This document shows, one piece after another, positions 44,201-56,435 of a stretch of DNA of 64,000 nucleotides. Location: assembly GCA_038030265.1 (NCBI GenBank), contig CM075941.1:50569952-50633951 (forward strand). Reading direction: 5' to 3'. A program made the translations under genes and the position numbers. The number at the start of each line of letters is the position of its first letter. Position 1 is the first letter of the stretch. The stretch is from Corythucha ciliata (lineage: Eukaryota > Arthropoda > Insecta > Hemiptera > Tingidae). The notes under the pieces were generated by a model, which did not search any database, was not told where the DNA came from, and worked only from the letters and a program-made list of their open reading frames with translations.

Positions 44201-47200
44201 TCCATGGAAAGTCGATAGGCGCTGTTGATCAACAGTGGGTTTGATTTGGATCATTGCTTCCGCACCTACGGCCTATTATTCATTATCTAGTCAGATTTAG
44301 TATGATCAAGTGGGGGTTGAATTTTATGGAAAATTAAAAATCCCCATATCGTACAATCTTAAGGAGGTGTTGAGGCGACAGAAAATAGTTATTTTATGTC
44401 GAAAATTGCTATTCCAGACTTTCTGTCACGGTACTGACAGGGTCTGTCAGGGTGGCTGAGTATTTTTCCCGAATCCATAGCCAAAATGTACAGAAAGTCT
44501 GCTAAAAAGCGAGTTACTCGCATTTATTTAGGGAAAGAGATGTTATCCTAAAAATATGTTAGAAAAATCATATCTCGATGGATTTTGATTTTCGTACCAC
44601 TACCATAGTGTATTTAGCGTTTTCGACTGCAAATGAGGTCTAATTTCATCAATTTTTTTTTTCTACACTTATTCGCATCCAACCTGTATGTATAAGTAGA
44701 AAGTTTTCGACATAAAAAATTAATACATTGAAACACTAAACACAACTTTTGGCTGCCCGAAAACCGCGATTTTTGTGTCATTTTATCAGTTTTTTCTATA
44801 AATATCCCCCAAAACGAGAGGCTTTATAGAGGAAACCCTTCTCGTACAAAACATTTAGGGTCTTTAAATTTCCTACACCAATACATTCATGTGAATAAGT
44901 ACATTGGTTTTCCACGACCAATGCGGAGCGCGCTACAAACTTACGGGCCTTTTTTTCTAAAATGGATGAAAGGCTTAATATCACCTGTTTCCGACCAATC
45001 TATGCTCTGTGAGCTTGATTTCTGCCCATCAACCTTCATTAGATTAGCCTACCCAACTTTTTCAAGCCCCTAGCTCCACCTCGGTTGAAAATTTTGAAGC
45101 CTTCTATTCTAGATTTTATATAAAAAAAACTGACCATTTTGCCTCCAGAAAACGATAATTTATGCGTTAAACTTGGCGTTTTGGTGTTCTGGGACCCCAC
45201 TAGGTCCCTAGCGTCGGTAACCGTTAATTTGCAGAGGAAAAGAATAATGTGGCAGGACTAATTCGGCATGGGTACTACACATCCTCATTTGTCTTGAAAC
45301 ATCAACCCAATATTTTATGAATTTTGGAAGCGATGGAATGATGTAACATGAGGGTGTTTCGGGGGTCATCGGCATTACCCCCCCTGGGATTCAGACCTGG
45401 ATCCGCCCCTGGTCCATTTGCTCACTCTTTTTCTCGGTGAAGAAAATGAAGAAGTATGGTATCGAGGGGAAGGCGGTGTTGCCGCTCAATGCACCCCACC
45501 CCTCTCTAAATACTCATGGCTCAAGCACTAGTTAAATGATGTGTGAGTGTGAGATGTTCATGCGGGTGTTCGGTGTTACAACATAAAGTCCACCCTTCTT
45601 AGTCAAGTATTGCGTGCGACCTCCTTCAGTGCCAGACATCCTGCGATCTTTTCAGAAAAGCTGTCTTTTTCTAAGATCATGAGCTGGTCGAACGCAAGTG
45701 TTGAAGACTATAACTTGACAGTTTACAGGCCGGCAAGACTGCAAGTTCCTGACAAGGAGCCATTCGTCTGTATGACAGAAGAGTCTTACTTTGGGAGACT
45801 AAATTACTGTAGTTTCCGTACCAGAAGCCGGAGTTACGTTAAGGGTTCTGCGTTGATGAGTTGCCGAGATTTTTTTCCGGGGGGCTCATCACCGAATAAG
45901 CTTGCAATAGTCATTGGGCGATGCATCTGACTTGTGCTCACGTGAAGCTGCCCACCACTAGATCAAAGGCTGGCTACGCCCCTGCCATGAACCAGCTATT
46001 TTTCGTTTTTAGCCAATTTTATTCACTATAGTAGCTTTCTAAATTTTATCAGTCAATGGCTTTTTCTTAATTTTATCTGTCAAAGCGCGTTTTTTTCTCA
46101 ATAAGCTTTTTTATAGCTGTAGAGCTCTTTTTGTAGCTATAGAGCTTTTAAGCTCAATAAGATTTTTTTCGATTTTAGCCAGGAACTAGCAATTTCTTTC
46201 GCTTTAGACATGAATTAGAACTTTATGTCAGCCACTAAGAGGCCGTTGGGAACCATGAATTTGGTCCATTTTGGCTGAACGATTTTTCTTACTTTGTCTT
46301 GACACACTTTGTCTCGTTTATAGTCGTGAAGTTGTCCCCCGGAAACAGCGAATGTCCGATTTTTCAATTTGGGCTATGATTGAGTGCTTTTAATGATGAG
46401 TATCTTTGTTCCCATGTTGGGAAGAAAAAAAATCTGAACAATTCTGGGCCCCCCTGGACGGGGCACCGGGCCAATACCCGTCGGGCCCCCGCCTAAAGGC
46501 GGCACTGCCCCCTCCCACTATTTAATGTATTTTGCAATTTACTAACAAAAGTAATATCAATAATACGTTTGCGCATTCTCGATGCAATAAATCATTTTCT
46601 TATTGCACCTAATCATTTGTGACAATTTTACCTTGTGCCCAGTACTTTTTTTTTAAAAGGACGGGGGACCTTTCGAAAGGACATAAAGTGGTGAACACGG
46701 TCCTGCTGACATGGCATCCTATTCATTTCATTTTAATCAATTTCCCCTTCCACTTTCACTTTATGACCTGAGTCTCCTTTGACAAGTCTGTACTAATGTC
46801 ATTGGCGGGCATGTTTTATGCGTCGGGGGTGTCTGTAGATGTTCCATACCGATGATGGTTGTGGCACGATGGCACGACACTTAATAACGATATTGTCATG
46901 CGGGGGTGGGCAAAATACTTTGAAAAATGTATTTTAAATACAAAGCCCAAAATACTTTCAAAAATGTATTTTAAATACTGAAATACAAATACTTTTTGAA
47001 TTGTATTTTGAATAAAACACAAATACAATTTAAAATACTTTTCAAAAATTCGATTTCGACGGCAGATAGTGCGAAAAACACGAAAAATAAATAATTAAAA
47101 AATATCAGGTCCTTCAATAGACAACTTGACAAAATGTAGCAGCGCGAAATGGCGCTGCGCCGCGATGCGCTAAGAAAAGTAGGCAAGTTGTCACGAAGTA

Positions 47201-50200
47201 TTTAGTTCCGAACCGGCGAGCACTGGTGGATCGTGAGCTGAAAAGGAGGTGAGGTCACTGGTGGACCTATATCGGGGGCCGGGGCGGAAATCTTCAAGAG
47301 GCCCCTAAAAGTCTCCAACTGTATTATACATAAAACCTCTATTGGTAACCTCTAAGGCCTTTTCCTAATTTTAGACATGGCCTTTTCCATATATTGTAGG
47401 CAAATTACCGCTATTTCCACAGTCTATCCCCTAATCAACTCTTATGCCAAGTTTAAACTGCGAATTTCTCCATTTTAGCCGCGAAAGAGTGCTTTTTGTC
47501 AACTTTAACAGCAAATTATCGCTTTTCGCCGCAAATTAGCAACTGATTAGCGGGATAATCCCCCCCACCATAAAAACATAAATATGCGCTTTTCCCCAAC
47601 TTTAGCAGCAAAGTAGATTTGGTATCCTGTGAATCAGCGATGTTTCTTCAACTTTCCTCGAGTTGGCGTTTTCCACAATTTTAGCTGCAAATTAGCGATT
47701 TTTTCTAGCGGTTTACTCAGTATGAGCTGAAAATTACTCAATATTAGCCGTAAAATTCTCGAAATGTTTACCACAAATTAGCATTTTTTGTTCACCGTAA
47801 CCATACACTGCGGAATAGCGATTTCGTCTCAGTTTTAGCCGCGAATTTGCGAGTTTTTCACTCATAGCCATAAATTAGCGCTTTTCCTCAATTTTAGCCT
47901 CAAAGTCTCCCGAGGAAGCCGCGAATTAACGTTATCCAATTTTTGACGCAAATTTAAATTTGTTAATTTGTCTCAAATTTAGCCGTAAATTAGCGCTTTT
48001 TCGTAATTTTAGCAATGCAGTAGCTATTTCTAGCCCGTGTATTTGCGATTTTCGTTCATTTTAGCCACGAATTGGCGTTTTCCGATATTTTTACTGCAAA
48101 TCGGCAATTCTTCCATTTTTGACAGTGAATTAGCACTTTTTGTTTCAATTTAGGCAGAAAATTAACTTTTCTCTTTATTCTATCCAGAATAATTACTGAT
48201 TTTCTCTATATTAGCCGCAAATTGGCACCGCATTAGTAATTTTTTTCTAATTTTAATTATATGTAGAATAGGGCTTCATCTCAGTTCTAGCCGTGAATCA
48301 GTGTTTTTTCATTTACTTATAACCATGAATTTGCCGTTTACCTCAATTTTAGCCACAAAGTTGTTGTCAGAAGGCGGAATTAGAAATTCCAACACACTTT
48401 ATCCGCGATTATTTTCCTCAATTTTAGCCGTAAATTCGGTTTTTTTTTCAACTTGAGCTGCTTTGAAGCGTTTCTATAATCTGTGAATTCGCGAATTACC
48501 TTAATTTTTCAGCCACGAATTCGTGATTTCCTCAAATTTTAGCCGGGAATAACACTTTTTCCCAATTTGAGCTGAAAACGAGAGTTTTTATTTATTTATG
48601 ACAAGCTAATTATAGTGAATTTTTCAATGCTGTTTTTTTTTTACACTTTAGTCCCACGTTGGCATTTTTCCTTCAATTTTTGCTATGGATTAGCGTTTAT
48701 TGTTTAGTTTTAGCCTCGAACAGAAGCTACGCATTTGCGTTTTGTCAATTTTTCAAGGCTTAGTGACTTTGTGGGTCGCGCTCTCTTCGGTATACAAAAT
48801 AACGGCCAACGAAAAATTTAGAGATCTTTTTTATAACGACAATGAAAAATTGGGAAAATACGAACTCGCGATCAAACTGACTTAAGTTGTTTTTTTAACA
48901 TAATATTTGTTATTTTTAAAAATAAAAATTGAGGTTTGTTAGCTGTTGGCACGCTACAACTTTAACCAATTTTGGCCACGGGTTAGCGCTTTTAATCAAT
49001 TTTAGCAGTGCAGTAGGGATACTTTCGTATGTTTGGCGATTTTCCTTCATTTTAGCCACGATTTGGCGTTTTCCTCATTTTCAGCTGCAGTTTAGCCATT
49101 TTTTAGCAGCCAATTAGCACTTTTTTCTCAGTTTGAGTTGAAAATTAGTTTTTTTCTTAAAGTTGGCCCCGTTAATTAATATTTTTGTCAATTCTAGCCG
49201 CGTAGTTTTTTTTGGTTTTAGCCCGCGTGAGCAATTTTTGTCTACGGATTAGCGCTGTTTCTCTGTTTGAGCCTCGATTCTTTCAGAAGCTATACAGATT
49301 TTCGTTTTCTCAATTTCAGCCGCGAATTATTGATTTTTCTTCATTTCAGCTGTGAAATAGCGTTTTCTGATAATTTTGCAGCGAATTAGCACATTATCTA
49401 TTCTCTTTTTTTTTATTAATAGGCGATTTTTCGCCATTTGAGTTGTGAATTTGCCATTTTGGTCCAGTTTAAACTCGAATTAGCGTTGTTTTTCGCAATA
49501 ACTGCCACGACTTTTGTTTACTTGTACAGCTTTGTGTACTTGTAGGCTAGGGCTCTGTATGATCCATTTTTGTGCAAAGTTTCCATCCACTAGCATCATT
49601 TTTGCGGCAGTTGTGCTAACATGGAATTCGGAACTTCCACCTCCCACCATGACTACCCTTCCCTCTCCTTCAATCCGTACTCCCTTCCTTCCCTTCCCCC
49701 TCCACACCCCCTCCACTGTTGACGGAAAAAAGATCGCTGGTAAGGATCGCTATCTTCTCTGAAAAAGATCGCTAGGAAAAAGATCGCTAACTTGACCTGG
49801 CTTGAGACAAAAGGGCGGTTTCCTACATCATTCAAACTTGTACCCATCGTGTCGAGAGACGTCGTAAAAAGTAGTAACTGTCATTCATTTTCCTTCAGCG
49901 GGTGGGGGGAAGTACCTCGAAAGAATTGTATATCGCGTAACTGACCCCAGATTATTTGTTCTCACTTTGAAAAAACCCACAGAACCGAATTTGAGCTTAG
50001 TCTGAAAATATTGGAAGAACAGCCGTCTGACGTGTCCGGTCAAAAACACCAATTTTACCATAAAATCACGGGGAGAAGTACGTCGAAAATTTTTTTTATC
50101 ATAAAACTGACTTCACTTTCCTTTTTTTTAGCTGCAAAAAACTCTTAGAACCGAATTTGAGCCCATTCCGAAAATATCGAAAATTCACCCCAAAACCACC

Positions 50201-53200
50201 TCAGGGGGTCTATGGGGATTTTCAAATTGGAAAATTTCTTTTTTCCGTTTTATTGATTTTTCCCCCACTTTGGAAATTTTTTGAATTTTTCTCCCCATTT
50301 TTCTTTATAGAGTACCTTTTTCTGAAAAAAATGAGACCTCCCCACCCTCCTACCACCATTTTTAAGGGAGCTACGATATTTCAACCCTTAAAAAATACGT
50401 CTTTTTTAAATATTTTTTTTCACCCCCTTTTGGCGGTGGGAAAAATCTGAAAAAATTACTAGGGCTTGTTCTTATAGTTGTCTAGGTTGGCTAAAAATTT
50501 CAACCCTCCAAGATTAATAGGGGGTGAGTTATGGCCATTTGTAATATTTCGATAAAAATTGATAACAAGCAGTTTCCTCAAGGATTTGTTGACGCTGGTC
50601 GGGCCATTCTCTCCCGCTCGTCCCTGAGCTCGCCGGGTTCACTCACCGAGTGGCGACTAATTCCCCGGATCGAGCTCCTTTTCTCTATATGACTCTCTCA
50701 CAATTTAACGTCCTTTTTAGGGCGTTACACTTGGGCAGATTCACTGGTGGTGGTGAATTTACCACGGCCGGCTACTTTGTTCTTGTGTGTAGTCCCAAAC
50801 GACTGCCTCAAGATTGAGAGACAGTGAACGAGTGGGATAAGTCGGAGGAAGGCAACTTTTAATTGCTTTAAACACTCAACCATAATTTTAATTTATTTAA
50901 ATAACAAAACTCATTCAAAATCACACACATTAATCAGTCAATGGGCTCTTCAACATTATTTCCTCTCAGTTACAGAAAATGGGAAAATCCAAGTACTCAC
51001 ATGAATTTAAGCCGTGAATTAGCGATGTTTCTCAATTGTTCCCGCGTCAATTAGCAATTTCTCTAAATTTTAGCCGCGAATTAGCGATTTAAACAATAGT
51101 GTACCGAGGTAGCGGCAAAGAGGGAGGGACCGCGGCCAAATTTGCTAAAAGAAACCCTATTCGTTCATCAAATTTAGAAAAAGCGCTTATTAGCGGCTAA
51201 AAATAAGACAAAAGCAAGTTCGAATTAAACTTTAGAATAATCGCAAATTTTGTTAACTTGAGAAAAATCACTGATTCGCGGAGGGGGAGTGTAGAAAAAA
51301 CGATAATTCACGGAAAAAAGTGAAAAAAAAACAAAAAACAATCGCTTCTTAAGTCAATGAAAGCGCTAGTTCGCGGCTAAAACTGACATAAAGTCATAAT
51401 TTAACGGTACGTAAAAGTTATTATATTGTTTTATTTGCTTATTTAAAGACTAAGGGGTCTCAGATATCTCCGACCCTGGCCCCTATAAGTGTAGCTCCGC
51501 CACTGCCTGCAATAGGCAATGGGGTGCATTTGAAAAATGCGAAATTCGCGGCTAAAATTAAGCAAAACGTTGATTTGTGGACGGACGTTTGTGCAAAACG
51601 TCGATAAAAACACAAATCCGTGGTTTCTGAAGGCAACCATTTTAAAACTGAGAAATAGTGCTAATTATTATAGCTCAAAGTGAGAAATCGGCGAGTAGTA
51701 GCGTGTTTTCTCAATTTTAGCGGCGGGGGCTGGGCCCAAAAACAACACTTTTGCGTTGATTTCTACATTGTAGCCGTAGAATGGCCACCATGCACCGCGA
51801 ATCAGCGATTATGCACAATTTTGTCCTGGAAGTTGGATCGTGAGACCGCTAATCAGCGCATTCTCGCAGTCTTAGACACGAATATTAGCGTTTTGTCCAA
51901 AGGTTTTGCCAACGTTAGCAAGTTGCACATTGACGATCAGCAGTGAGCTTAAAGACCGAACAAAAACGGGGGATGGTGTACTTTCTCCATTTTAGTTGCG
52001 AATTTTCCTTAAGAAGGCGCGAATTTTCTAAAATTCGAGCCATCAGAAGCGCTCTCGGGGGCTCAATTGAATATTCAGCTCACGCTCGTATATTATTGCA
52101 TTACTATGTTCTAGGTTATATTCATGGATGTAGGCTACATCCACGAATATAGAACCTAAAAATCCTCATTTTTCCGTATTCAAGCTTTTCTGGGGCCTTG
52201 TCTGATAGCGGGCCCGACTGTTTGGCTGGGGGATTATTTGGCTGAATTGACTCATTTTTGGGCGTAATTGAACGGTTTTAACGGGCCGAATGGCCGATTT
52301 AAGCGGCAACATTACCAGTTTTTAACCAAATAGCGGATTTTATGACCATTTAATCGGCAGGGCATGGTCAAAGAAAGGTAGTTTCTGGGCATAAAATGTC
52401 AACTTTTATGCCAAATAATTAGTTTCAGGGGCTGAATTGGCCATATTTGACCATTTCCGCTATTAGATAGAGTCTAGGGTCTGTGACAGGTAATATATAT
52501 ATATATATCAGCTCAACAATTAGTTGCTATACATGATAATTTATGACAATGAAATATTATTAATCTTTGGCATGCAAGGGGATGATGTGGTCTGATATAT
52601 GGCCAGACGATGGTTCAGACTCGGGTAGCCGATTCCGATCACTATTTACAATGGCAAATCAGTGTGGCTATATATTCGATCGAGCCCACGAAATCGCAAT
52701 TCTGACGGCTAAAATTGAGAAACTTTGTGCCTTCTGGAAGCAACTTTGCGGCTAAAATAGAGAAAATACGCTGATTCCCAAGTTTCTTTAGGTCCTAAAT
52801 CAGATAAAATTGAGAATGCGCTCTAATGTGCCGATGTTGGGGCGAGTAGGCGGCAAAAAATTTGGAAAACGTGTTAATATTCGTGGCTAAAACTGCAAAA
52901 AAGCGTTTCTCGATGTAGGTAACTTTCGCACCATAAATTATAAAAAAAATCTCTGATTCTCGGTGTATGGTGGCAATTTCAATTTTACTAAAATGTACCC
53001 AAAAACCGCTAATGTGCTGTTTTTGGGCCAAGCCCGCTGCTAAAATTGAGAAAAATTGCCTAATCCGTCGAGGAAATTAAGTAAAAGCGCTAATTCGCGA
53101 ATAACCTGTAGAAAAAACGTTAATTCGCGGATAAAATTGAGAAAACACCAATCCGTATCTTATAAAGAATATTTCGAGCCTAAAACTTAGAAAAAGTGCT

Positions 53201-56200
53201 AATCCAAAACTAAATTTAAATGAAATGGCCAATGTGGGGCTAAAATGTAAAACAAACGCCTTATTCACGGATAATACTGAAAGAATCACTAATTAGCGCT
53301 GCTAAAATTAAGGAAAACGCTAAATTTCAGCTCATATTGAGAAAAAGGGCTAATTAGAATGAAACTTGTTTGTGGCTAAAAGTGAGAAAACGAGGAGGTT
53401 AGCCTTTCAAAGCACAAATTTCGTGGATTTGGATTCCAAAGAACCAAATTTCTTGGGTTTTAATCACCCAAAAAGACCAACGAGGAGGACGAAACAGTTA
53501 ATTCCAGAGCCATGTTCCTCTTCTTTATGGTCTTGACTGGAATTGTCTTGGTTTGCTGGCTAGAATTGACAGTTTTCGCCCCTTTAAGCCCAAATTTTAA
53601 AGATTTGGCCCTTTGCAAAGTCAATTTCGAAGAATTGATTCCCTCAGAATCCAAATTTGCGGGGTTGACTCCTTCAAAAGTCATATTTCCCAGGGTTCAA
53701 GATAGCAATTTCACACGTTTGTGACCTTCAGAGGAGCAATTTCGCGGATTCCGGCACTAAGGGAACCCAGCTCTGGTTGCAGATGTGGCTGGTGAACCCG
53801 ATTCATGTGGTGGAAGGTGCGAACGATAATTTTTAGGAGGCCAATTCAACACGAAGTGGTTGGGGGCTGCTCCCCCAACCAGACAATTGTGGGAGCATTC
53901 GCCGACCCTGAATCTCACTTCCGCCGCCACTGCGGGGTGGTTTTCCCCGCAGTTTACAAATGTACCCCAATGGGGTTGTATCTCCGGGTTTCTTTGAACA
54001 TTGTTTATAGTGGTGATTCCGTTTGCACTTCACGCATCTACTTGGAAGATGGCAGTAGTTTTGCGTGTGATGGAACCGTTGACAGTTTTTGCACTGCGGG
54101 ATTGCGTTTCGTTGGTGTTTGGGCTCCACTTTGATTACGGTATACATTAGTTTGGTTAAATTGAAGATTGCGCTTGCTTTCTTTTCTGTGTTATTTAGTG
54201 ATACGAAACAAATATGGGTTGGTTTTTTGTCTTTGTTTAGCAGTCTTAATACTGTTTTTATTGGGTATCCCAAACTTAGAAGCTCCTCGCTTATTTCCTT
54301 CTCTGAGATAGAGGGGGGGATACCTCTGATGGCTACGTCTAGTGTGTTTTTCTCAGAGGGAGAACAGTATGTGTAATAAAGGGATTTTTTCTGCATATAA
54401 TAATTTTGTGATTGCTCTGTAATTTCCTGTTAATTTCGTTACGAATTCATTTCGGCATGAATTAGTAAGGTCCTTAACTATTTTTTGGTAGTTATAGCTG
54501 CTTTGTTGTACGAATATGGGAGGGATTTTTTCAGTTTGGTGCGAGAGCGTGGGAGTTTCCTCTGCCGCATTAGTTTCAAGTTCATTTTTTCATTTTGAAC
54601 ACCCACCCCTCCCGGGCCAGTCTGCGACTGGACGGATGCACTGAAAATCGTCGAATGGAGGACAAATCTCCGTCCAATTGAATAGCAAGACTCCTTTTGA
54701 CGTGCCCACATCCATGACATAAAACCTAAAAATCTTCATTTTTCCAACTTTAAGCTTTTTGAGGCCCCGGGCGGTACACCCTCCTCGTCACTACCACGGT
54801 ACGCTACTGCGTCCACGTAGGGTGTAATGACCTAAGTTTATCCAGAAAAACTACTAGCATTTTAGTAGCCAAGTGCACAATTTTATTCATGAGTGTCATG
54901 GCTGAGTGAAACTCTCAAAGATATGCAATATCCTGCAAGACTCAAAGGTCTTGACGTGATAGAAGCTCTTTCCGATTACATTTTTAAGGCGGCGACTACC
55001 TCTACTCATCCCCGAAAAAAAAAAAAAAAAAATCGGTCAGAGGAGTCCCCCCCCCTTAAGAAGGGGAAAATTACGCGGGGATTTGAAAATTTCCTGTGAT
55101 ACAGAGCGGCGAAATTCTCTTAAAAAACACGTCTACCAAACAGTCATGGCGAGTCAAGACTCACCAATCAAGAAACACCCCGGAGTAATCATTCCACACG
55201 TCAATGCCATACAGTTGACCCAGATGGGTTTGAGTCTCGATCAAAAACCAATTTTCTCCGCTCGACGACAGTCGTCCACGAGTTGTACGATAGCGAAACA
55301 AATGAGGCTATGGAATTTTATACAATTTGCTTTTTAAAACTATGAATTTTTAAAATTACGATAAAGAGGATACTCACGCCATAGTGAGCCTTTCGACCGA
55401 TAATACGAAAACCGACGCTTGAATCAGTGCCCGACCCAATTCGACTCCCCGTGTGAACATCAACGAGGTAGGGGAATTTGTAGAAAACTTGAGGCGCTTC
55501 AATGAAGTGAAAAACATTCTAGAACGCGTAACCCGTTTATTATCTAAAAATTGTCATTATTTTTTTTTTTCTTAGCAACCACTTACGGGTTTAACGTCCT
55601 TATTATCCTTCCAATAAGCAAAAGCGAATAGAGCGATGAAAAATATCACGAAGGCGATCAAGTTAACGAAGACGTTCAAATTGACAATTTTCGGTGGCAT
55701 CGAGTACTCGCTGTCGGAAAAAACGCTCCTCGCATTCATAACGACTTTTTCAACCGCGTGCCACGATACATCCGAGCAAGAACACTCGACGATTCCATTT
55801 TCGCGGATTATTCTCCTGAGCTGAAAAATATAACATTTTTTTGTTTTTTCAGCTATAGTTTTTGTCTTATATGGAATGAACAAGCCTTGCATCCGCCTCT
55901 TATCCAGTCTTTGTGCAAATAATTCAAGCAGATTAAAGCAGTGGGGAAGATTTCGTATGAAACAGACGCTCCTGGTGAATACTAAGCAATCGAAAATGTA
56001 TTTAAACTTGCGAGTGTGAACAGTTAAAATTACAAAGAAAATTACATCTTCGGGAAGAACAGCTACGTAAACGCTATTCGAATCAATAGACGAAGTCATA
56101 TTGAAATTGAAGCCATGAACTTCGGATTCTTGGACTGGAGAGTCAAAAACATTCTGATAACTAGGAAATTGGCCTTCACGTATGTAAACCTTCATTCGCC

Positions 56201-56403
56201 GTGGGGTTTTAAACATAAAAAACATTCCTGTGGAGGGCACTGGCAATTGGAATTGCCAAACGACGATCGATCTATCCTTCAGTACTTGAGTGTCATCGTC
56301 TGGGGCGTTCTTTGACACCCCACTCAGGCGAGTGCCTGCTCCAACCCAAAACTTCTCATCTTGAATAGCATCCTGTACGAAACAAAAAATTGTTACTTCG
56401 GAA

Positions 56404-56435
<32 letters not shown>

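Larger units (their letters stand above)
41414..45984. mobile_element. hAT-like element with long inverted arms and nested repeats
   Basis: The left end caggggcgtagccagccctt at 41414 is matched by the right end aggctggctacgcccctg at 45984. Inner inverted arms lie at 41860-42201 and 45611-45942, about 340 bp and roughly 90 percent alike by eye. Flanks (agaactct and ccatgaac) do not match, so the two ends may belong to different insertions. No transposase is recognised. MITE, foldback and dispersed repeats lie between the arms. Confidence 0.55.
41281..55164. other. 13.9 kb intron of the polycystin-1-like gene
   Basis: It splits the PLAT domain. The exon before ends GAT TG and the exon after starts with G, giving the conserved Trp codon. 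The intron is filled with hAT-like elements, MITEs, 30-nt arrays and a LINE fragment listed separately. Size is inferred from matching phase and domain continuity. Confidence 0.8.

Noticed and set aside
41414..45984. One intact hAT-like insertion from end to end
   Set aside because: Flanking 8-mers do not match, so the two termini cannot be shown to belong to the same event.
9840..53390. Regular 30 nt repeats as a CRISPR array
   Set aside because: Units are degenerate, contiguous without unique spacers, in a eukaryotic genome with introns, and no cas gene is present.
56408..56435. Long T run as a LINE poly(A) tail or retrocopy mark
   Set aside because: It falls in a 77 bp intron between two in-phase polycystin exons, with no LINE sequence beside it.
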